Shown: positions 30,166 through 45,500 of the stretch, in pieces
Position numbering within the stretch: position 1 is the first letter of the stretch
Layout of the letters: every line of letters starts with the position of its first letter
NCBI GenBank assembly: GCA_964023275.1
Contig: OZ029919.1
Location: 9,440,202 to 9,504,201, forward strand
Direction of reading: 5' to 3'
Source: Norana najaformis
Taxonomy: Eukaryota > Annelida > Clitellata > Crassiclitellata > Hormogastridae
DNA: 64,000 bases
Notes under the pieces: generated by a model
Seen by the model: only the letters and a program-made list of their open reading frames with translations
Databases searched by the model: none
Told to the model about the DNA's origin: nothing
Made by a program: the position numbers and the translations under genes

Positions 30166-31559
30166 GTCAGAATTACATAAAGAATACGCATTTTGTAATC
30201 TGCCAAGAAATAATAATAGGCCTAATGTTATTAATAATATTTTTAACCTAAAGATTATATCCCAAAGGTGAGGTTGAAAAATTATGTTTGAGAAATTAGT
30301 TACACCTGGGATGGCTAATCTTCGCTTGTGTCTGGCTCGATGAAAGTGTTGTGCAAAGCATGTGCGTTTTAAAGCGTTTGATGGCTAAAGAAAGGCTTTA
30401 ATACAAGAATCCAGTCTCGCTTTTTGTCTCCCGACACTCGGCTTAGGTAATGACCAAGTCTTTTGATAAGGCTGAAGCCTTCATGGTGTATGGGAACAAG
30501 AATTGCGAAGGCCAAAGGGACAAAGCAGTGTGTCTATAAGATGTCGGTATATTTTGCCATCTTACTCTGGATCGGTTAAAATCTGCTATAATGCTGATTA
30601 CTGCTAGGTCCCAGGTCAGACATTTACTCTTCGCAAGGAGTAAGGATTGCGCCATTGTACCACCGACGGTCGGATCTGACCAGTCCAGTTGGTTCTTTGC
30701 TTCATGGAAAACCTGCTTTACAAGGGCAAACCACGCCGTATCATTGATTAAGGCTTGTCTTGTGGTTCTGCCAAGGCCTAAATTGCATGCCAGGCCATTA
30801 CAGCCTTCAGCTGTGACCGAAACTCTTCATAAAACGGTTAAATGGAAAAACATAAGAGAAATGGACCTAACTGGTCTCCTTGTGGTGGTCCTGCTAGTGA
30901 AAGCATTGTAAAAGTTCCATATTTAATTAAGAAAGGTAGATCTGGAATAAACCAAGCTGCAGTAAGGGTTTGCGAGGTTCCCAAAAGGTGCCATATAAAT
31001 AGTCACATACATGCATGCATGCATACATACATACATAGGCCTAAATACATAGGCCTACATACATAAGGGTAATGACGGGGAAGATAATCATGACGCAATA
31101 ATTACCTCTGATGTCACTGAGATTCTGCTCCTTTCTGAGGACAGACTTGATAATGGCAGGCTTCTTCTAGCAACGGATTCTATTCTCTGGCGAAGACTGG
31201 CGTCTACATCCGCCGCTAAATCGGTCTCCTTCAGCTCTAACTAAGACCATATTAACTGCGCTGAGCGGATTTAGAAGCGTTCTAAAGATCGACTTATGAG
31301 TAATAATGCACAAACGAAAACAAACAAGCATATAAAACCCTCTCCTGCTTACATCAGGCGTTGCCGTTCGTCTTGCCTTACCACCAGCAGTTGAAGGAGC
31401 AGAGGTCTTCTGCGATCAAGTTGACATCTTCGGCTCCGTATGCGTCATGGCTGCAAGCGACTTCATGTGAGTTGTGTACTGAGAATTTAGTAATTGTAAT
31501 TGTAAAGGAAATTTAGTTAGTGCATCTTCAAGAGATGCTAATCAGAGATCTATGCTCTC

Positions 31560-31815
31560 TATACAGTGTTAAATTTCAATGAGACCAGAAAGTTCATCAG
31601 TAAGCAACCAATGCTCAGTTATCTAGAAACGTCACCAGTAACCTACCGATAGTGGCTATATTTTCAGAGATTTGAATCTAGGGTTAGCACAGTCCGTACA
31701 CGGGACCTTAAATAGCATGACACCCACATAAACTCACAGGTTAAGAACCTCACTCGATAAATTCATTGAAAAAACGACCAGGGTCGAGGCCAAAAGGTCG
31801 CTATAGAAAAACGTG
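31560..31815 (+). repeat. Dispersed repeat family R1, second copy
   Basis: Contains both the 5' part shared with 49,320-49,440 (CAGTGTTAAA, AAAGTTCATCAGTAAGC) and the 3' part shared with 2,300-2,455 (AGAGATTTGAAT to GGTCGCTATA). This copy shows that the three belong to one family. Confidence 0.7.
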
Positions 31816-32258
31816 TATATTCATATCTTGGTGTGTTCCCGCATACATGTAAAACCCAACCAATGGCTTCCCATCCAGAGTTGATATTTAAGACCATTCT
31901 GAGAGTTTCCTGATGCCACTGAATTGTGTGATTCACATTATTTGCTTTGAAAGTTGATTATGAGTAGCAAATGCCTGAGAATTTTGTCGTAACAACAATG
32001 TTGACGACTGCTAACTACGATATAAATTTAATGATGCTTACTTGAGTATATATTGGTGTCAATTGTGGACTGATGAAGTACATATACTTCGACAAAGTTG
32101 ACTGCAATCATGAAGGCGTTGGTGTTGGTGATGATAATTACGACGATGATGATTATGATCATGATGATGACCACGACGACGACAATAATGATTATGATTT
32201 TGCTGCTTGAGATGCTGCCGATGTTGATGATAATGATGTTTGTTTTGACATTAATTAG

Positions 32259-34349
<2,091 letters not shown>

Positions 34350-34480
34350 CGGACCGTCAAAATTTCAGTCGAAGAAAAATAATCAATATTGCAAAATCAT
34401 CTTGAAAAACTTAGGCCTAACAGCTTCGTGAGATATGACTGTGAAGCTAATTTAAAAAGCTTCGGTTCATAACAAACATC

Positions 34481-34486
34481 AATAAA
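34481..34486 (+). terminator. Poly(A) signal of the Cys/Pro-rich gene
   Basis: AATAAA 132 nt after the stop codon of the proposed third exon. Confidence 0.5.
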
Positions 34487-34499
34487 AGTAAAAGGAGAA

Positions 34500-35615
34500 A
34501 ACTCGACAAAGTACGACGTGCATGGTACAATCAAACAACGGAAAAACTGAAATTTAAATCTCGTTTAGATAGCACTTTATGTTAAATAACGAAATAAACG
34601 CATTTTCTATATCTAGACTAGAGGCTTACCGGCTCTATATATAGGTCAATGTTTCCACCTTGTCCTTCTTTGTTAATTTAATTACTGCGGACTAAGAGGG
34701 AACAGAAGCCTATTATGTGTTCAGCGGCAATATTTTACTTAGCATCTTAGTGGGACTTCCCAGCACTGAATAGTTTCAAGGCAATTGGGGCAGAAGACTG
34801 ACAGGCATCACAAGGAAGAGACTAACAGAATGAGACGTGAATTCTGCGGCAAATATTCACTCTTGATAACGCTGAAAGGAAGAATGGAAGTAAGGAAAAC
34901 TACAGGAATACAGAGGAAGGGTCAGATTCTCACTGGATGATAGCAAAGGAGTCAGAAATTGCCACTCGATCTGAAAATCGGAATCTGTGCCAGAGGTGGG
35001 ACGTGAAGTAGCGGCGTAGTCAGCGGAGCTGGGGATATGGATTATTCTCCTCCTAGGGAATTTCATTGGGGCCTCATGTTGTCATCTCTGTCCTGTCATG
35101 AGAGCGAGTAGATGGGTCGGTTGGATTGTAAATGATGGACGAAGATAGGAAGGTTGTGAGGATTGATGTGTGTTGTAGGTAAGTGATATAGGACTTTGTA
35201 CTCTATTCTTTCAGGTATTTTAATTCAGTGAAATGACTTGAGAACAGGAATGATGCGATGTTATTTGGGAGTTTTGGTGACATTATCTCTGTTGACTTCG
35301 CTCACGTAGGCCTACATCAGTGCGCCTGCCTTCAATTAGTTGAATTTGGTCTGGACTCATCCCCCCCCCATATTTTTCTGTAGCTGCCGCATAGCCTCGA
35401 CCCTCCTCGGTTTTTCATGAATTGATCGCGTGATACCTTTACCACCGCTGCCTGTAGAATGGTTGCTGCGCGATTTAAGGCATGACCGCCGGTGCCTGGT
35501 GCATGAAACTGTTTCGGCATGAAAGGATCAACGGTATGTGTCAAATAAAACATGCTTCTACTTTTTTACAGCCGCATTGTGTATTATAACTTTACCAAAA
35601 CTGTGACCTTTGGAG
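34500..35615. other. Intergenic, nothing recognised
   Basis: No open frame with motif or splice support. Short minus-strand frames at 34,857 and 35,332 look incidental. Confidence 0.6.
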
Positions 35616-35931
35616 AATTATACACTGGTCAACATAGAAATCGTTACTGACTGGAAAAGGCCCTAATGTGTAGCATCTTGGTGTGCTGAACACGAATATA
35701 ACCATAAAAAAATTTTATTGGCTCTCGTTTTGAAAATATTTCATATAGTTCATTTTTTATGTTTCACCATGTAAATTTATGCAGTAGGACTGCGACAATA
35801 TCCTAAATAAGTCTAGAATGATGTAATATTCCACCTCATTGCATAATCCCATCATGGACACATCATGCACAGTTGATTACGTCATTTTCTGATGCAATGT
35901 AAAACTACAGCCAGTCGGCTGCTGACGTAAG

Positions 35932-35960
35932 ATGACGTCAGCAGTGTACTATATAAAGCG
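35932..35960 (+). promoter_or_regulatory. Transposon promoter: CRE palindrome and TATA box
   Basis: ATGACGTCAGC is followed by CTATATAAAGCGAG about 115 nt before the transposase ATG. The spacing and both motifs are conserved in the other element (8,995-9,025), so selection or common descent of a working promoter is likely. Confidence 0.6.
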
Positions 35961-36072
35961 AGTCGGAACGGTTGAGCATTTACAATATTACAGACTTTGT
36001 GCGAGACAGTTTAAGTTACTGTTTTATAAAACTATTATTACTTTATTCATTTAGATACAATACAGAACAGTA

Positions 36073-37764
36073 ATGCCTCGGAAGTGCGTAAATACTGTGG
36101 ACAACTTTTGTTACATTTGTGGGGAAGTGACATTTGCCACCCAGAAGAAAAGTATCACTTATCAAGTCAAGAAGGCATATCATGCTTACTTCGAATGCAA
36201 GGTTGGTGACCAAGACAAGCCATGGGCCCCGCATATATGCTGTGCTACATGTACAACACAGCTTTCACAGTGGTTGAATGGCAAAAGACCATCAATGCCG
36301 TTTGCAGTTCCCATGGTGTGGAGAGAGCAAAGCAACCACGTAGATGACTGTTACTTCTGCTTGGTTCCTCCTCTTTCTGGTGGAATAACGAAGCAAAAGA
36401 AGTCGACAATAGTCTACCCAAACATTCCGTCAGCATTGAGACCAGTTCCACATGGTGATGGACTTCCTATTCCAGAACCTCCAGCAGAATATATTTTCCT
36501 TGATTCATCTGATGAGGACAAGGGTGAGCCGACATGTTCTTCTCCTGGTCCGTCAGCGTGCAGTGATCCCGATTTTCACTGTGGTGCATCATCAACCCCA
36601 CACAGAATAACACAGGAAGAACTAAATGACCTTGTTCGTGATTTGGACTTATCCAAAAACAAGGCAGAATTGCTAGGATCAAGACTCCAACAATGGAATC
36701 TTCTAGAAGAAGATGTCACAATTACTTCATATAGAAAGCGCCATCAGCAGTTGGAACCTTTCTTTATGAAGGAAGGTAATCTGGTATTCTGTTCCAATAT
36801 TGACGACCTCATGAATGCCTTACAGATCACTCATGACCCACAAGAATGGAGACTCTTTGTAGACTCTTCAACACTGAGTCTTAAGGCTGTGCTTTTGCAC
36901 AATGGAAACCGTCTTCCATCTATTCCATTAGCGCATGCTGTCCACATGAAAGAGACATACGATAACCTAAAACAGCTACTGCATTCCATTGACTATAACA
37001 GGTACAAATGGCACCTGTGTGGTGATTTGAAGGTAGTTGCCATTTTAATGGGACTGCAGCAAGGATATACAAAATATATGTGTTTCTTGTGTGAGTGGGA
37101 TAGCCGAGCAAGAGAGTTGCACTACGTGCGGAAGGAATGGACTCCCAGACAAAACATGGCAGTTGGACAGAAGAATATCCAGCACCCAGCTCTGGTCGAG
37201 GCTCACAAAATCCTACTACCACCCCTTCACATCAAACTAGGTTTGGTGAAGAACTTCGTGAAAGCCATGGACCGCACTTCGCCAGCTTTCCGATACCTGC
37301 ATGAAAAATTCCCTCGACTCAGCGAAGCAAAGATTAAAGAGGGAGTTTTTGTGGGTCCTCAGATTAGAGAACTCTTCAAAGATGACCGCTTCAACAACTT
37401 GCTGGAGGGTGATGCGAAACAAGCATGGAATGCTTTTCGTCTAGTGTCTACAGACTTTCTGGGGAATGTTAGGGCAGAAAACTACAAGGAACTAGTAGAA
37501 GACATGCTCAAGCAGTACCAGAAATTTCGCTGCAATATGTCTCTGAAGATGCATTTCCTTCATTCCCATCTGGATTTCTTCCCTGACAACTGTGGTATGG
37601 TTAGTGACGAACATGGCGAACGTTTTCATCAAGATATCGCAACAATGGAGCAAAGGTACCAGGGAAAATGGTCCACTACAATGTTGGCTGACTACTGCTG
37701 GACACTCCGCAGAGATGCTCCCGAACAGCTGTACAAGAGACAGGCAAAAAAATCTAAGAACTAG
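36073..37764 (+). CDS. Transposase-like protein, 563 aa, intact
   Basis: Single-exon gene inside the TIR element. N-terminal Cys-rich region with CxxC pairs (CYICG around residue 14, HICCATC around 57, CYFC around 93) that probably binds zinc and DNA. An acidic low-complexity linker follows at 140-180. Then a likely RNase-H-fold core: LFVDSS (about 265), GDLKVV (about 321) with a CxxC insertion (CFLCEW), and SDEHGERFHQDI near 520, giving a candidate D-D-E triad. A basic tail (KRQAKKSKN) could be a nuclear localisation signal. About half the residues match the broken copy in unit 1, so the two elements are different families of one clade. The triad is inferred from conserved acids in the expected order, not from a database match. 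Confidence 0.8.
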   Translation: MPRKCVNTVDNFCYICGEVTFATQKKSITYQVKKAYHAYFECKVGDQDKPWAPHICCATCTTQLSQWLNGKRPSMPFAVPMVWREQSNHVDDCYFCLVPPLSGGITKQKKSTIVYPNIPSALRPVPHGDGLPIPEPPAEYIFLDSSDEDKGEPTCSSPGPSACSDPDFHCGASSTPHRITQEELNDLVRDLDLSKNKAELLGSRLQQWNLLEEDVTITSYRKRHQQLEPFFMKEGNLVFCSNIDDLMNALQITHDPQEWRLFVDSSTLSLKAVLLHNGNRLPSIPLAHAVHMKETYDNLKQLLHSIDYNRYKWHLCGDLKVVAILMGLQQGYTKYMCFLCEWDSRARELHYVRKEWTPRQNMAVGQKNIQHPALVEAHKILLPPLHIKLGLVKNFVKAMDRTSPAFRYLHEKFPRLSEAKIKEGVFVGPQIRELFKDDRFNNLLEGDAKQAWNAFRLVSTDFLGNVRAENYKELVEDMLKQYQKFRCNMSLKMHFLHSHLDFFPDNCGMVSDEHGERFHQDIATMEQRYQGKWSTTMLADYCWTLRRDAPEQLYKRQAKKSKN

Positions 37765-37975
37765 TCTATGACCTGGTTTTTACAAATATTAACTGTCAGT
37801 GTATCACTATTGGCATGCATTGTGCGATATAAAATTACTTCATTTCAGATTACAAAAAAACTAGAGCCAATTCGGCATTTTCACTGTCATATTCGTGTTC
37901 AGCACATACAAATTGATAAGAACTGACTAATTTCATTTCAGTAACATGACTTTTGTAAAAATTTGTTGTCCAGTG

Positions 37976-39550
37976 AATTATTAGTCTCAGGACGAGTGTG
38001 ACTGTACCGTTTTTATTCCTTCAAGCGATAGATGGCAATAATATCGTCGATGTAGTGTTGAATCTTAAACATAAATGTTACCCGTAGCCAAGTTTCGAAG
38101 AGGAGATGTGTTGAGAAAGTAATATAAAATTAATTTAGTGAGTTAGTTGCATAGTTATTTTACAGTAGCGTGATAACGTTTAGCTTCTATGATGTTCGTT
38201 TATTTTAAACACGTAATTTGCATTAATGGTTGGGTGGTAGGGAGTTTGACAACGCTTTGTTTGGTTTATCTAATACCCGTGGTGTGTTGGTAGATCAGTT
38301 ATATGCTGCATTGTTTATGTATGTGTGTAAAGGTTTTCTATAGCGACCGTATAACCTTGTCACTGCTCATTCTCAGTCAGTTTATCAGGTGAAATCCTCC
38401 ACAAGCTCTGCTATGGTTTGTTTGTTTAATGTATTGCGACTGTATAGCCTCCACCCTGCTCATTTTCGATCAGTTTGTCAATTGTATCCTTCACCACCAC
38501 TGTCGATTGTGGGTGCCCCGTCATTTTAGATTCCCTTCTGCAAACCCAAGCTACAAAGTGAGTAATCCGTTAGTAACAACCTAACCCCAAGTTATTAAAT
38601 AATTTTACTGGTGTCAATAAATGAAGAAATTGCAGAATAACACAAAGTTTTTTTAAAAAGTACTGTTATTGGTAACAATAAATTAAGAAATTTGGTAAGT
38701 TTCTGTGATGCATATGAGAATGTTTGAGAGAAAGGTCTCGCGAAATACATTTTGCCAGACAAACTCCTGCAGATACGTTGGAAACAAATTGCAACTTGTG
38801 GCAATTTTTTTTTCAATTTGTGTCTGGCAAGCATCCATGTGTTCTCCATGTTTTGTGTGTGTGAGAACCACTTATGGAATACTCATTTATTGGGAATCCT
38901 TCTGGTAGCTTGTAGAGCTCTAATTTATCTCGAAGTCTGGAATGGTGAGGAACCGCTATCAGGACGGATGACTTTAGAATAAACAAAAACCCATTTTTGG
39001 ACAAAACTATAATTTTTTTGCTTTTCGTGTGTTGCTACAAGTTTTCCATACTAAGGGCTACATTTTGAAGTGTTTTATTAAATTTTGTTCTATTCATGAA
39101 ATTTTATATACAATTTCAAATGTATAATACCAATTTTTGTTTCAAAAAATGTTTTATATTTATATCAACTTTGAGGTAAACCATGAATTGATCCACTTTT
39201 TCTTAACAGAATATTGTTGACAACTAAAAGACGAAAAAATTACATTTAAAGTGTCTGTATTTCTGAAGATTTTAAGTGTTTGCTGTCGTATGAACTGGTA
39301 ATGGTCAAATTCACCAAAAACCACATGGCTGCCGTAGAGTTAGGAGTTGGCCTTCTAGAAATGTGAATATCAAACCAACTTGACAGAGATCTTCAAGAAA
39401 CATAAGCATTACTCTGCTCAGATATTGGCATTTGTGTGTTTGTGCACGTTTCTGCATGTACAATGTATGTATATCTAAGCAAGTCTCAGACTGGCATGAA
39501 ATGAGTGCCCAGCTATACTAACATTCTGTTGCTGTGATGGATTGCTGTAG
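37976..39550. other. Region upstream of CEP70, probably holding its non-coding first exon
   Basis: No coding exon found. The first CEP70 coding exon begins with an acceptor directly before the ATG, so a 5' untranslated exon must lie upstream, most likely here. Two imperfect copies of a 60-bp block (CGACYGTATARCCT...CTGCTCATT) occur at 38,342-38,400 and 38,438-38,500. Confidence 0.5.
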
Positions 39551-42500
39551 ATGGATCAACAGGAGTGGTCAAGAGTAAACGGTCAGTTGCGTCAACATGG
39601 ACTTCCACCTGTGGATGTAGTTTGTGTTGGTACTGTTTCGACACAGACTGGTTTGTGTTTTCCGTTTTAATCTATGTTGGTTTGTGTTTTCTGTTTTAAT
39701 CTATATACTGTGTATTGTTCTTTTTATGGCTTACATGCTTGATTTGTGAGCTACTTTTTCAAGCATTTTGAAACTTGGCAACATGCACATTCAGATTCTC
39801 ACCTAAAATCTTTGTTGGTTGTTTTGAATATTGATCATGTTTTCAGTGATGTCATGTGCTGTGTTGCTTCAGTTGAACTGGTTAGCTAGCTCTAGTATGG
39901 CTCATAACTGAACGCATTTTCAATTTTGTATTACTTGGTTACTTTGTCAGTTGTGCTGACGATAGAGTCTGCCAAGGTGCTGCATCAGACATTACTGACA
40001 TTGATGAAAGATGGTGACAGAAGGCGAGATCTTCTCCAGGAAATGCTCACGATCAACAACCAGCTAAGGTAGCCTTGTTAAGTTTGCTTCATACTGCTAC
40101 AAATTTAAATATTTCAAATAGGGACTTGAGCAGATAATTCAGTTTTAAAAATTCTGTTTTATTCTGTAGCGTAATGAAATCTGGTGTTGTGGTTTTATTA
40201 AAATGAGCCAGGCATAACAAGACATGCATTTAATTTTATGAACTATTTATAGATAATCGGTATGTTATGACATTTATTCAGAAGACTGAATATTATAGGA
40301 TAATAGGGGATTTTTATGAATATATAGTTAGTGTAATATATGTACGTGTAATCGTGTAGAATTTGTACAGCATAGCTGGGTATATAACTGTAACTTGACG
40401 TAACTATAATTGGAAGCTATATGCTCATATATGGCAGAGGTGAACAGGGCCAAAATGAGTTGTTCAAATAATGAGGGTCAGAGACAGGACCAAGGCCAGA
40501 AGATAGATACCCAGATATGGAAGGATGATTAAACTTGAGAGAGACTGGAAGTAAAGCCGGGAGTCTTGGTTCAGTCTTGGAATTCAGATGACATCTTCAC
40601 CTTCAGAACACGGACAGTTGAGGAATCCACTCTGACAAGACATCGCAACAAGTCAAGATAACCAAGGTGTGACATCTATAAGTTTTTACGTTAGGTTGAT
40701 AATCTATTGATTAGCATGCTGGACTGGCAAAACTGAAGTTGGGGGTTCAGTTTGCCACTAGGACAAAAAAGATGTTCCAAGATTTTTGTTTCATTAGTGC
40801 ACTGGCTGTCGAATTTGAAACATCAGTTTGAATTGTGATCCCGGTAAGCAGGTTCCAAATGCTGATGCTGTCTAGTCAAGTCTTGCAGTTGCTGTTGATG
40901 TGGAGATGTTGTGTGTGAATGTTTTAGAGAGGAACTCAAAGCTCAAACATCAGTATCTCACAAGTACGAAGATAGAGCTAAAGAACTTCAGGCTGACTTG
41001 AATGAATCCTATGCTCGACTCCAAGTAAGATATTTAAGCCAGGATTTGCTAAAGACATCCATAGTGTAATACATTTCTGTCTTGAACTACAATTTGTTCT
41101 CTGTAGAAAAGATGAAAATAAAAATGTTCTACCAACATTACTCAGTTAAGATGTGTGAGCAGTTCCTGCACGGCAGTGTTTTGTATTGATGCTTTTAACC
41201 CTTTAACGACCGCAATTTTTGGCAAAAATGGCCCAAACATAAAAAGTTTGGAACTTGTGATATCTCAGTCAGTTTTTGACATATTTACATGAGGTAAACA
41301 CCATTCTTTAGCATTTTATCTCAAATTCCCATCTGTCTGTCTAGTTTTTGAAAAAAAGAAATTTGTGGGGTACCCAAAGTTAGCCCAGACTGTACCCCCA
41401 AAAAAATTTGATATATTTTTATGTTCATGAGAGTCCGCAAAACAATTTTTCAATAACAACATATGTTATCTGAGCAATAGAAATGTGCATAAAATGTTGC
41501 CAGAGAGAATGCAAAAGAAATTTTAAAAATATATTTATAAATGAAGGTGATACAATTTTTTTAGTATTTAGATCATAGTCGTAAAAATGTAACAAAGTTA
41601 GAAAAAAGAGACTAAAAGTAAAAGAGTTTGAATTTGTGAAATCTCTGTCAGTTTTTGACATATAGACATGAGGTAAACATCATTCTTTAGCATATTACCT
41701 ACTCTTCCCAACTGGCTATCCAGATTTTGAAAAAAAAAATCTTTTGGGTACCCCAGGTTACCCCAAGCAGTGTACCAAAAATGTACCAAACATGTTTTCA
41801 GACAGAACTCAACAGAAATTTTTAAGATATATTTATAACTGAATGAGATACAAATTTTTTTGGTATTTAGATTGTAGTCATAAGAAAATTAGAAAAAAAG
41901 AGCATAAAAATAAATTAGTCTGAACTTGTGATATCTCTGTCATTCTCTAACTTACACACATAAGGTAAACTCCATTCTTTAGTACTTTACCTTCTCTTGA
42001 CATCTGTCTGTCCAGTTTTTTGAAAATAAATATTTTGGGTACCCAAAGTTACCTCAAACTATAGAACACAACTTTACCACCAAAAAACTTATACGTTTTT
42101 ATGTACATGAGTTTGCAAAAGTATTTTCATTGACAACATATGTTATTTGAGCATAAAAAATGTGCAGAAAATGTTGCCAGACAGAACCAAAAAGAAATTT
42201 TTAAAATGTATTTATAAATGAAGGAGATACAAAACTTTAGTATTTAGACCATAGTCGTAAAAATTTAAGATATATATGTCCGTTTTGACTGGTTGTTTTT
42301 TATATTTTGATGTGTTTTTCTGAGCATATCATGAGGTAATCTAGCTTACAATTATACACAGTGCCCAAAATGACACAATGTTCTAAAACTATAACAACCA
42401 TGATTTAATAGGCAGCTACAATATGACAAGACCTGGCTACTACCATTTACTACCTTGCGGTCATTAAAGGGTTAAATACTTTATTTCTTTTAAGGAACTC

Positions 42501-45500
42501 GAACTGAATGGAACCAGCTCATCTTTCATGGTGACTAACAAAAGACCAAAGGAAACTTTTATTCACTCAAAGCTGTTGCAGCTTCAACAGAAATGTGATC
42601 TCTACGAAAAGGAAATCAATCGACTGACAGTGAAATTGCGGAAATTGAATGAAGAGGTGACAGCTGTTTGTGTATTATTTTCACTTTCTTTACAGTCCAT
42701 TTATTCAGTACTGGTTATGTATTGGAATGTTAGATGAGCCTTTTCAGTTCTGTGAGCATAATTTGACTGAGACATAGGAACATTTCCAGTTCTGTGAGCA
42801 TCATTTGACTGAGACATGGGAACATTGGGTGAGACATATGTCTGCCCTATGTCGGTGAAAATTGCGGACATTTTGTAATTTTGTTTGTTCTGAAATTATT
42901 TCATATTACTAATACTGGATTTTTCACAACTTTATAATGTGCTGAAGATGTGTGAGCTTTATGAGTAAGGTAATGGAACATAAGTTAAGGTAATTAATTA
43001 AGTTGATTGCTAATATACTACACATATTACATGTCTCTGCTGAAAATTGGCCCTTTTAGGCATGAACATGGCTTGAAATTAAAGGCAAGGTCCTGGGTCT
43101 TGGCTGGGAGTTGGTGCAAAACTTCCTTGGGTGTAAAAACTAGGTGCCATAGAGTGTCAAATACAAGTGTTATAGCATGTCAGATACCAGTTTTGTACAA
43201 GCTGTTATATTAGACGAGATTCAGTTATATAAAAAATTAAGCCAAGTGGAGGATATGCATATAAATCAGAGCCAGAACCATAATTTACTCTTACAAGATA
43301 AAGACTGCAACTTTAAATTTCAGCTTTATGATACTAGACTGCAAGGGATGTACTTTGGTCTTGTGATGATGCAAGACCAAGATCAATGCTGTCAGTTTTT
43401 AACCACCAGATTTTGTGATACTAGGATGGAATTTTTCTGGTTTTTAGAAATCTTGTAACTGCAGTAATTTACTGCTTCAAAAGGGGGTATTTATTGACCA
43501 TAAATTTGAAGTGAAATAAGTTATGACAGCAGTATTTAATGTCAGGGATGCAGTAAACGCTCGCCAAAAGGAATGGATCTATCTGGAAATCAAATGAAAA
43601 AGATGTCGAAGGAGAATCCCATTGAGTAAGTCATTTTATGTTTTTTGTTTGGCAAATGCATCGTGTGAAAGTGAGGCAGGATCCCTGTATCATAAGAAGA
43701 TCTTTAAGTCTGCTCAGTCATGAATAAGATGAAAAAAGGTGGCCACTGCTCTCCCTCACTGTCTGATCTTTCCACAGACAGTGTACAGGTGTACAGTTGG
43801 TGTACTCATTTATAGCTGAATTTCCTTTGTGAAGAACTGAGCAATAATATTATAGGGTATGAATTTCTGTCCATTATGTGACAATGAGTTGGTCATTTCT
43901 GTTTTGACTTTTTTCAACTGATGATGCACTGTTTGTTACTACAGGCATAAGGGGTGCATAAGAAAAAGTTTCTTGCATTGGTATTGCTTTAAAGGATTTG
44001 TAAAATTTTGGCTTGGATTATAGTTTCAATTTATATGTTGATGGTTGTAGCATAATTATTTGTATTGATAGGTTTAGTATAACTTCTTATTTGTTTGAGT
44101 TTGAAATATGTCCATATCAAGTATTTATGTAATTATTGCTTAATTATGAAGAATTTAATGATTTTCAGCTCCTTTACGACTGTATACATAGTGCTTATTG
44201 GTGTATAAATTCTACTTAATTTAATTCATTTAGGCATTCATTCAGAGCATTTTTATAGTGCCTCAGCAAGATATCTACTTTGAGGCACTCCCAGCCCAGC
44301 CTGAGGCAAACAGGTTTAATTTATTTTATTCAAAACAAAAATGTTATTGTATTTTAGTTTTAGCACAGAAGATAGGTATCAATCGAAGCTTTACCGCCGT
44401 GAGGATGACTCGAGCCGAGACGATATCACCCAGTCCTCTACCAGCACAGACTCAGAAACTGTTTCCACTCTGAAGCAACAGATTAAGGTAGCACTTGATC
44501 AGTTGGAAAATGCTTAAATTTTTTTTCAGTTTATTTTGTTCTGTGTTTTATTGCACAGTAAGCATCGTAGGCAGTAAAACAGTGCAAAAGGAGCTGGATA
44601 AATGTCTATGGCTTATACAAGACCAACCCATATTTATATTTTAGTTCAAAAACTTGACTTCTGTGTATGATAAGCAGCTGAGAATCACTTAAGTATTTAA
44701 GCATAAAGAAAATGAGGTGGAACAGTTGGTTAACAGAAACGGACTTAAGAGGAAAGGAAAGAGAAGGAAAGGAATCATTCTGCTCATATTTGCTGTAGGA
44801 AACAGCTTTATCTTGTTAAATAGTGACACTGGTCATATCCGTATGTGATGTAAATAACATTACTCTAGGTGTAAATGTTTTTAGTAAGCTTAGGTATCTT
44901 GAATTTTTCAGAAAAGCATAATAACTTTTTCTGCAGTCTGTTTTCATTAAAGTCTAAAATTATTGTACAATTTACTTGAATCCCAAAATTCGCTTTGGCA
45001 TTATTGTGTCACTTACACGGTATATGTGATTGTATTTCATGCTTATAACTTGCGCAGCGTTTCTAGTTATTTAATTGTTTTGCAGCAGGTCATGTGTGAA
45101 AGTTTGAATTTTGAGAGTTTGACTTTTTCAGTCTCGGGACAGGAACTTGTCTGAAATAAAAGTGAAATTGAAGACATTGGAAGCTGAAAATGAAAAGCTG
45201 AAATTAGAACTGCTATCAAGGTACATTAATCAGTTGATTGGTCTGATTACTTTTTGCTTATCTGGTGCTGCCATATCAGTCACTGCTATTAAAAAAGAAT
45301 AGAACTTTAAAAACAATAATTAAATCTGTGATGCAATTTAGAGGGAATAGTTGACTTTAAAAACAATAATTAAATCTAACTGTTTGATGTTTGAATGAAA
45401 TTTAGAAATGCCACAAAATTTCTGCAATGTATCTATCTGGCTATTTATATAGTTTCTTTTAAATTATCACAGAGGCACTAAAACATGGCTGACTAACAGC

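Larger units (their letters stand above)
28330..32250. other. Intergenic with repeat debris, no gene supported
   Basis: Apart from the LINE piece at 29,165, the pyrimidine tract at 30,001 and repeat R1 at 31,560, there is one coding-like block at 30,440-30,910. It is open in pieces on both strands and I do not recognise it; it may be another transposon fragment. Confidence 0.5.
35623..37975 (+). mobile_element. Potentially intact DNA transposon with TIRs (CMC-like)
   Basis: Left end CACTGGTCAACA and right end TGTTGTCCAGTG are inverted copies. Farther in, the arms share GTGCTGAACACGAATAT (35,684-35,700, and inverted at about 37,890-37,907) and TTGGCTCT. The termini resemble those of the unit 1 element (CACTGGATC). 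Immediate 3-bp flanks do not match (ATA, AAT). AATTAT occurs at 35,616-35,621 and 37,976-37,981, so the target duplication is either 6 bp with one extra base or has decayed. Confidence 0.85.
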
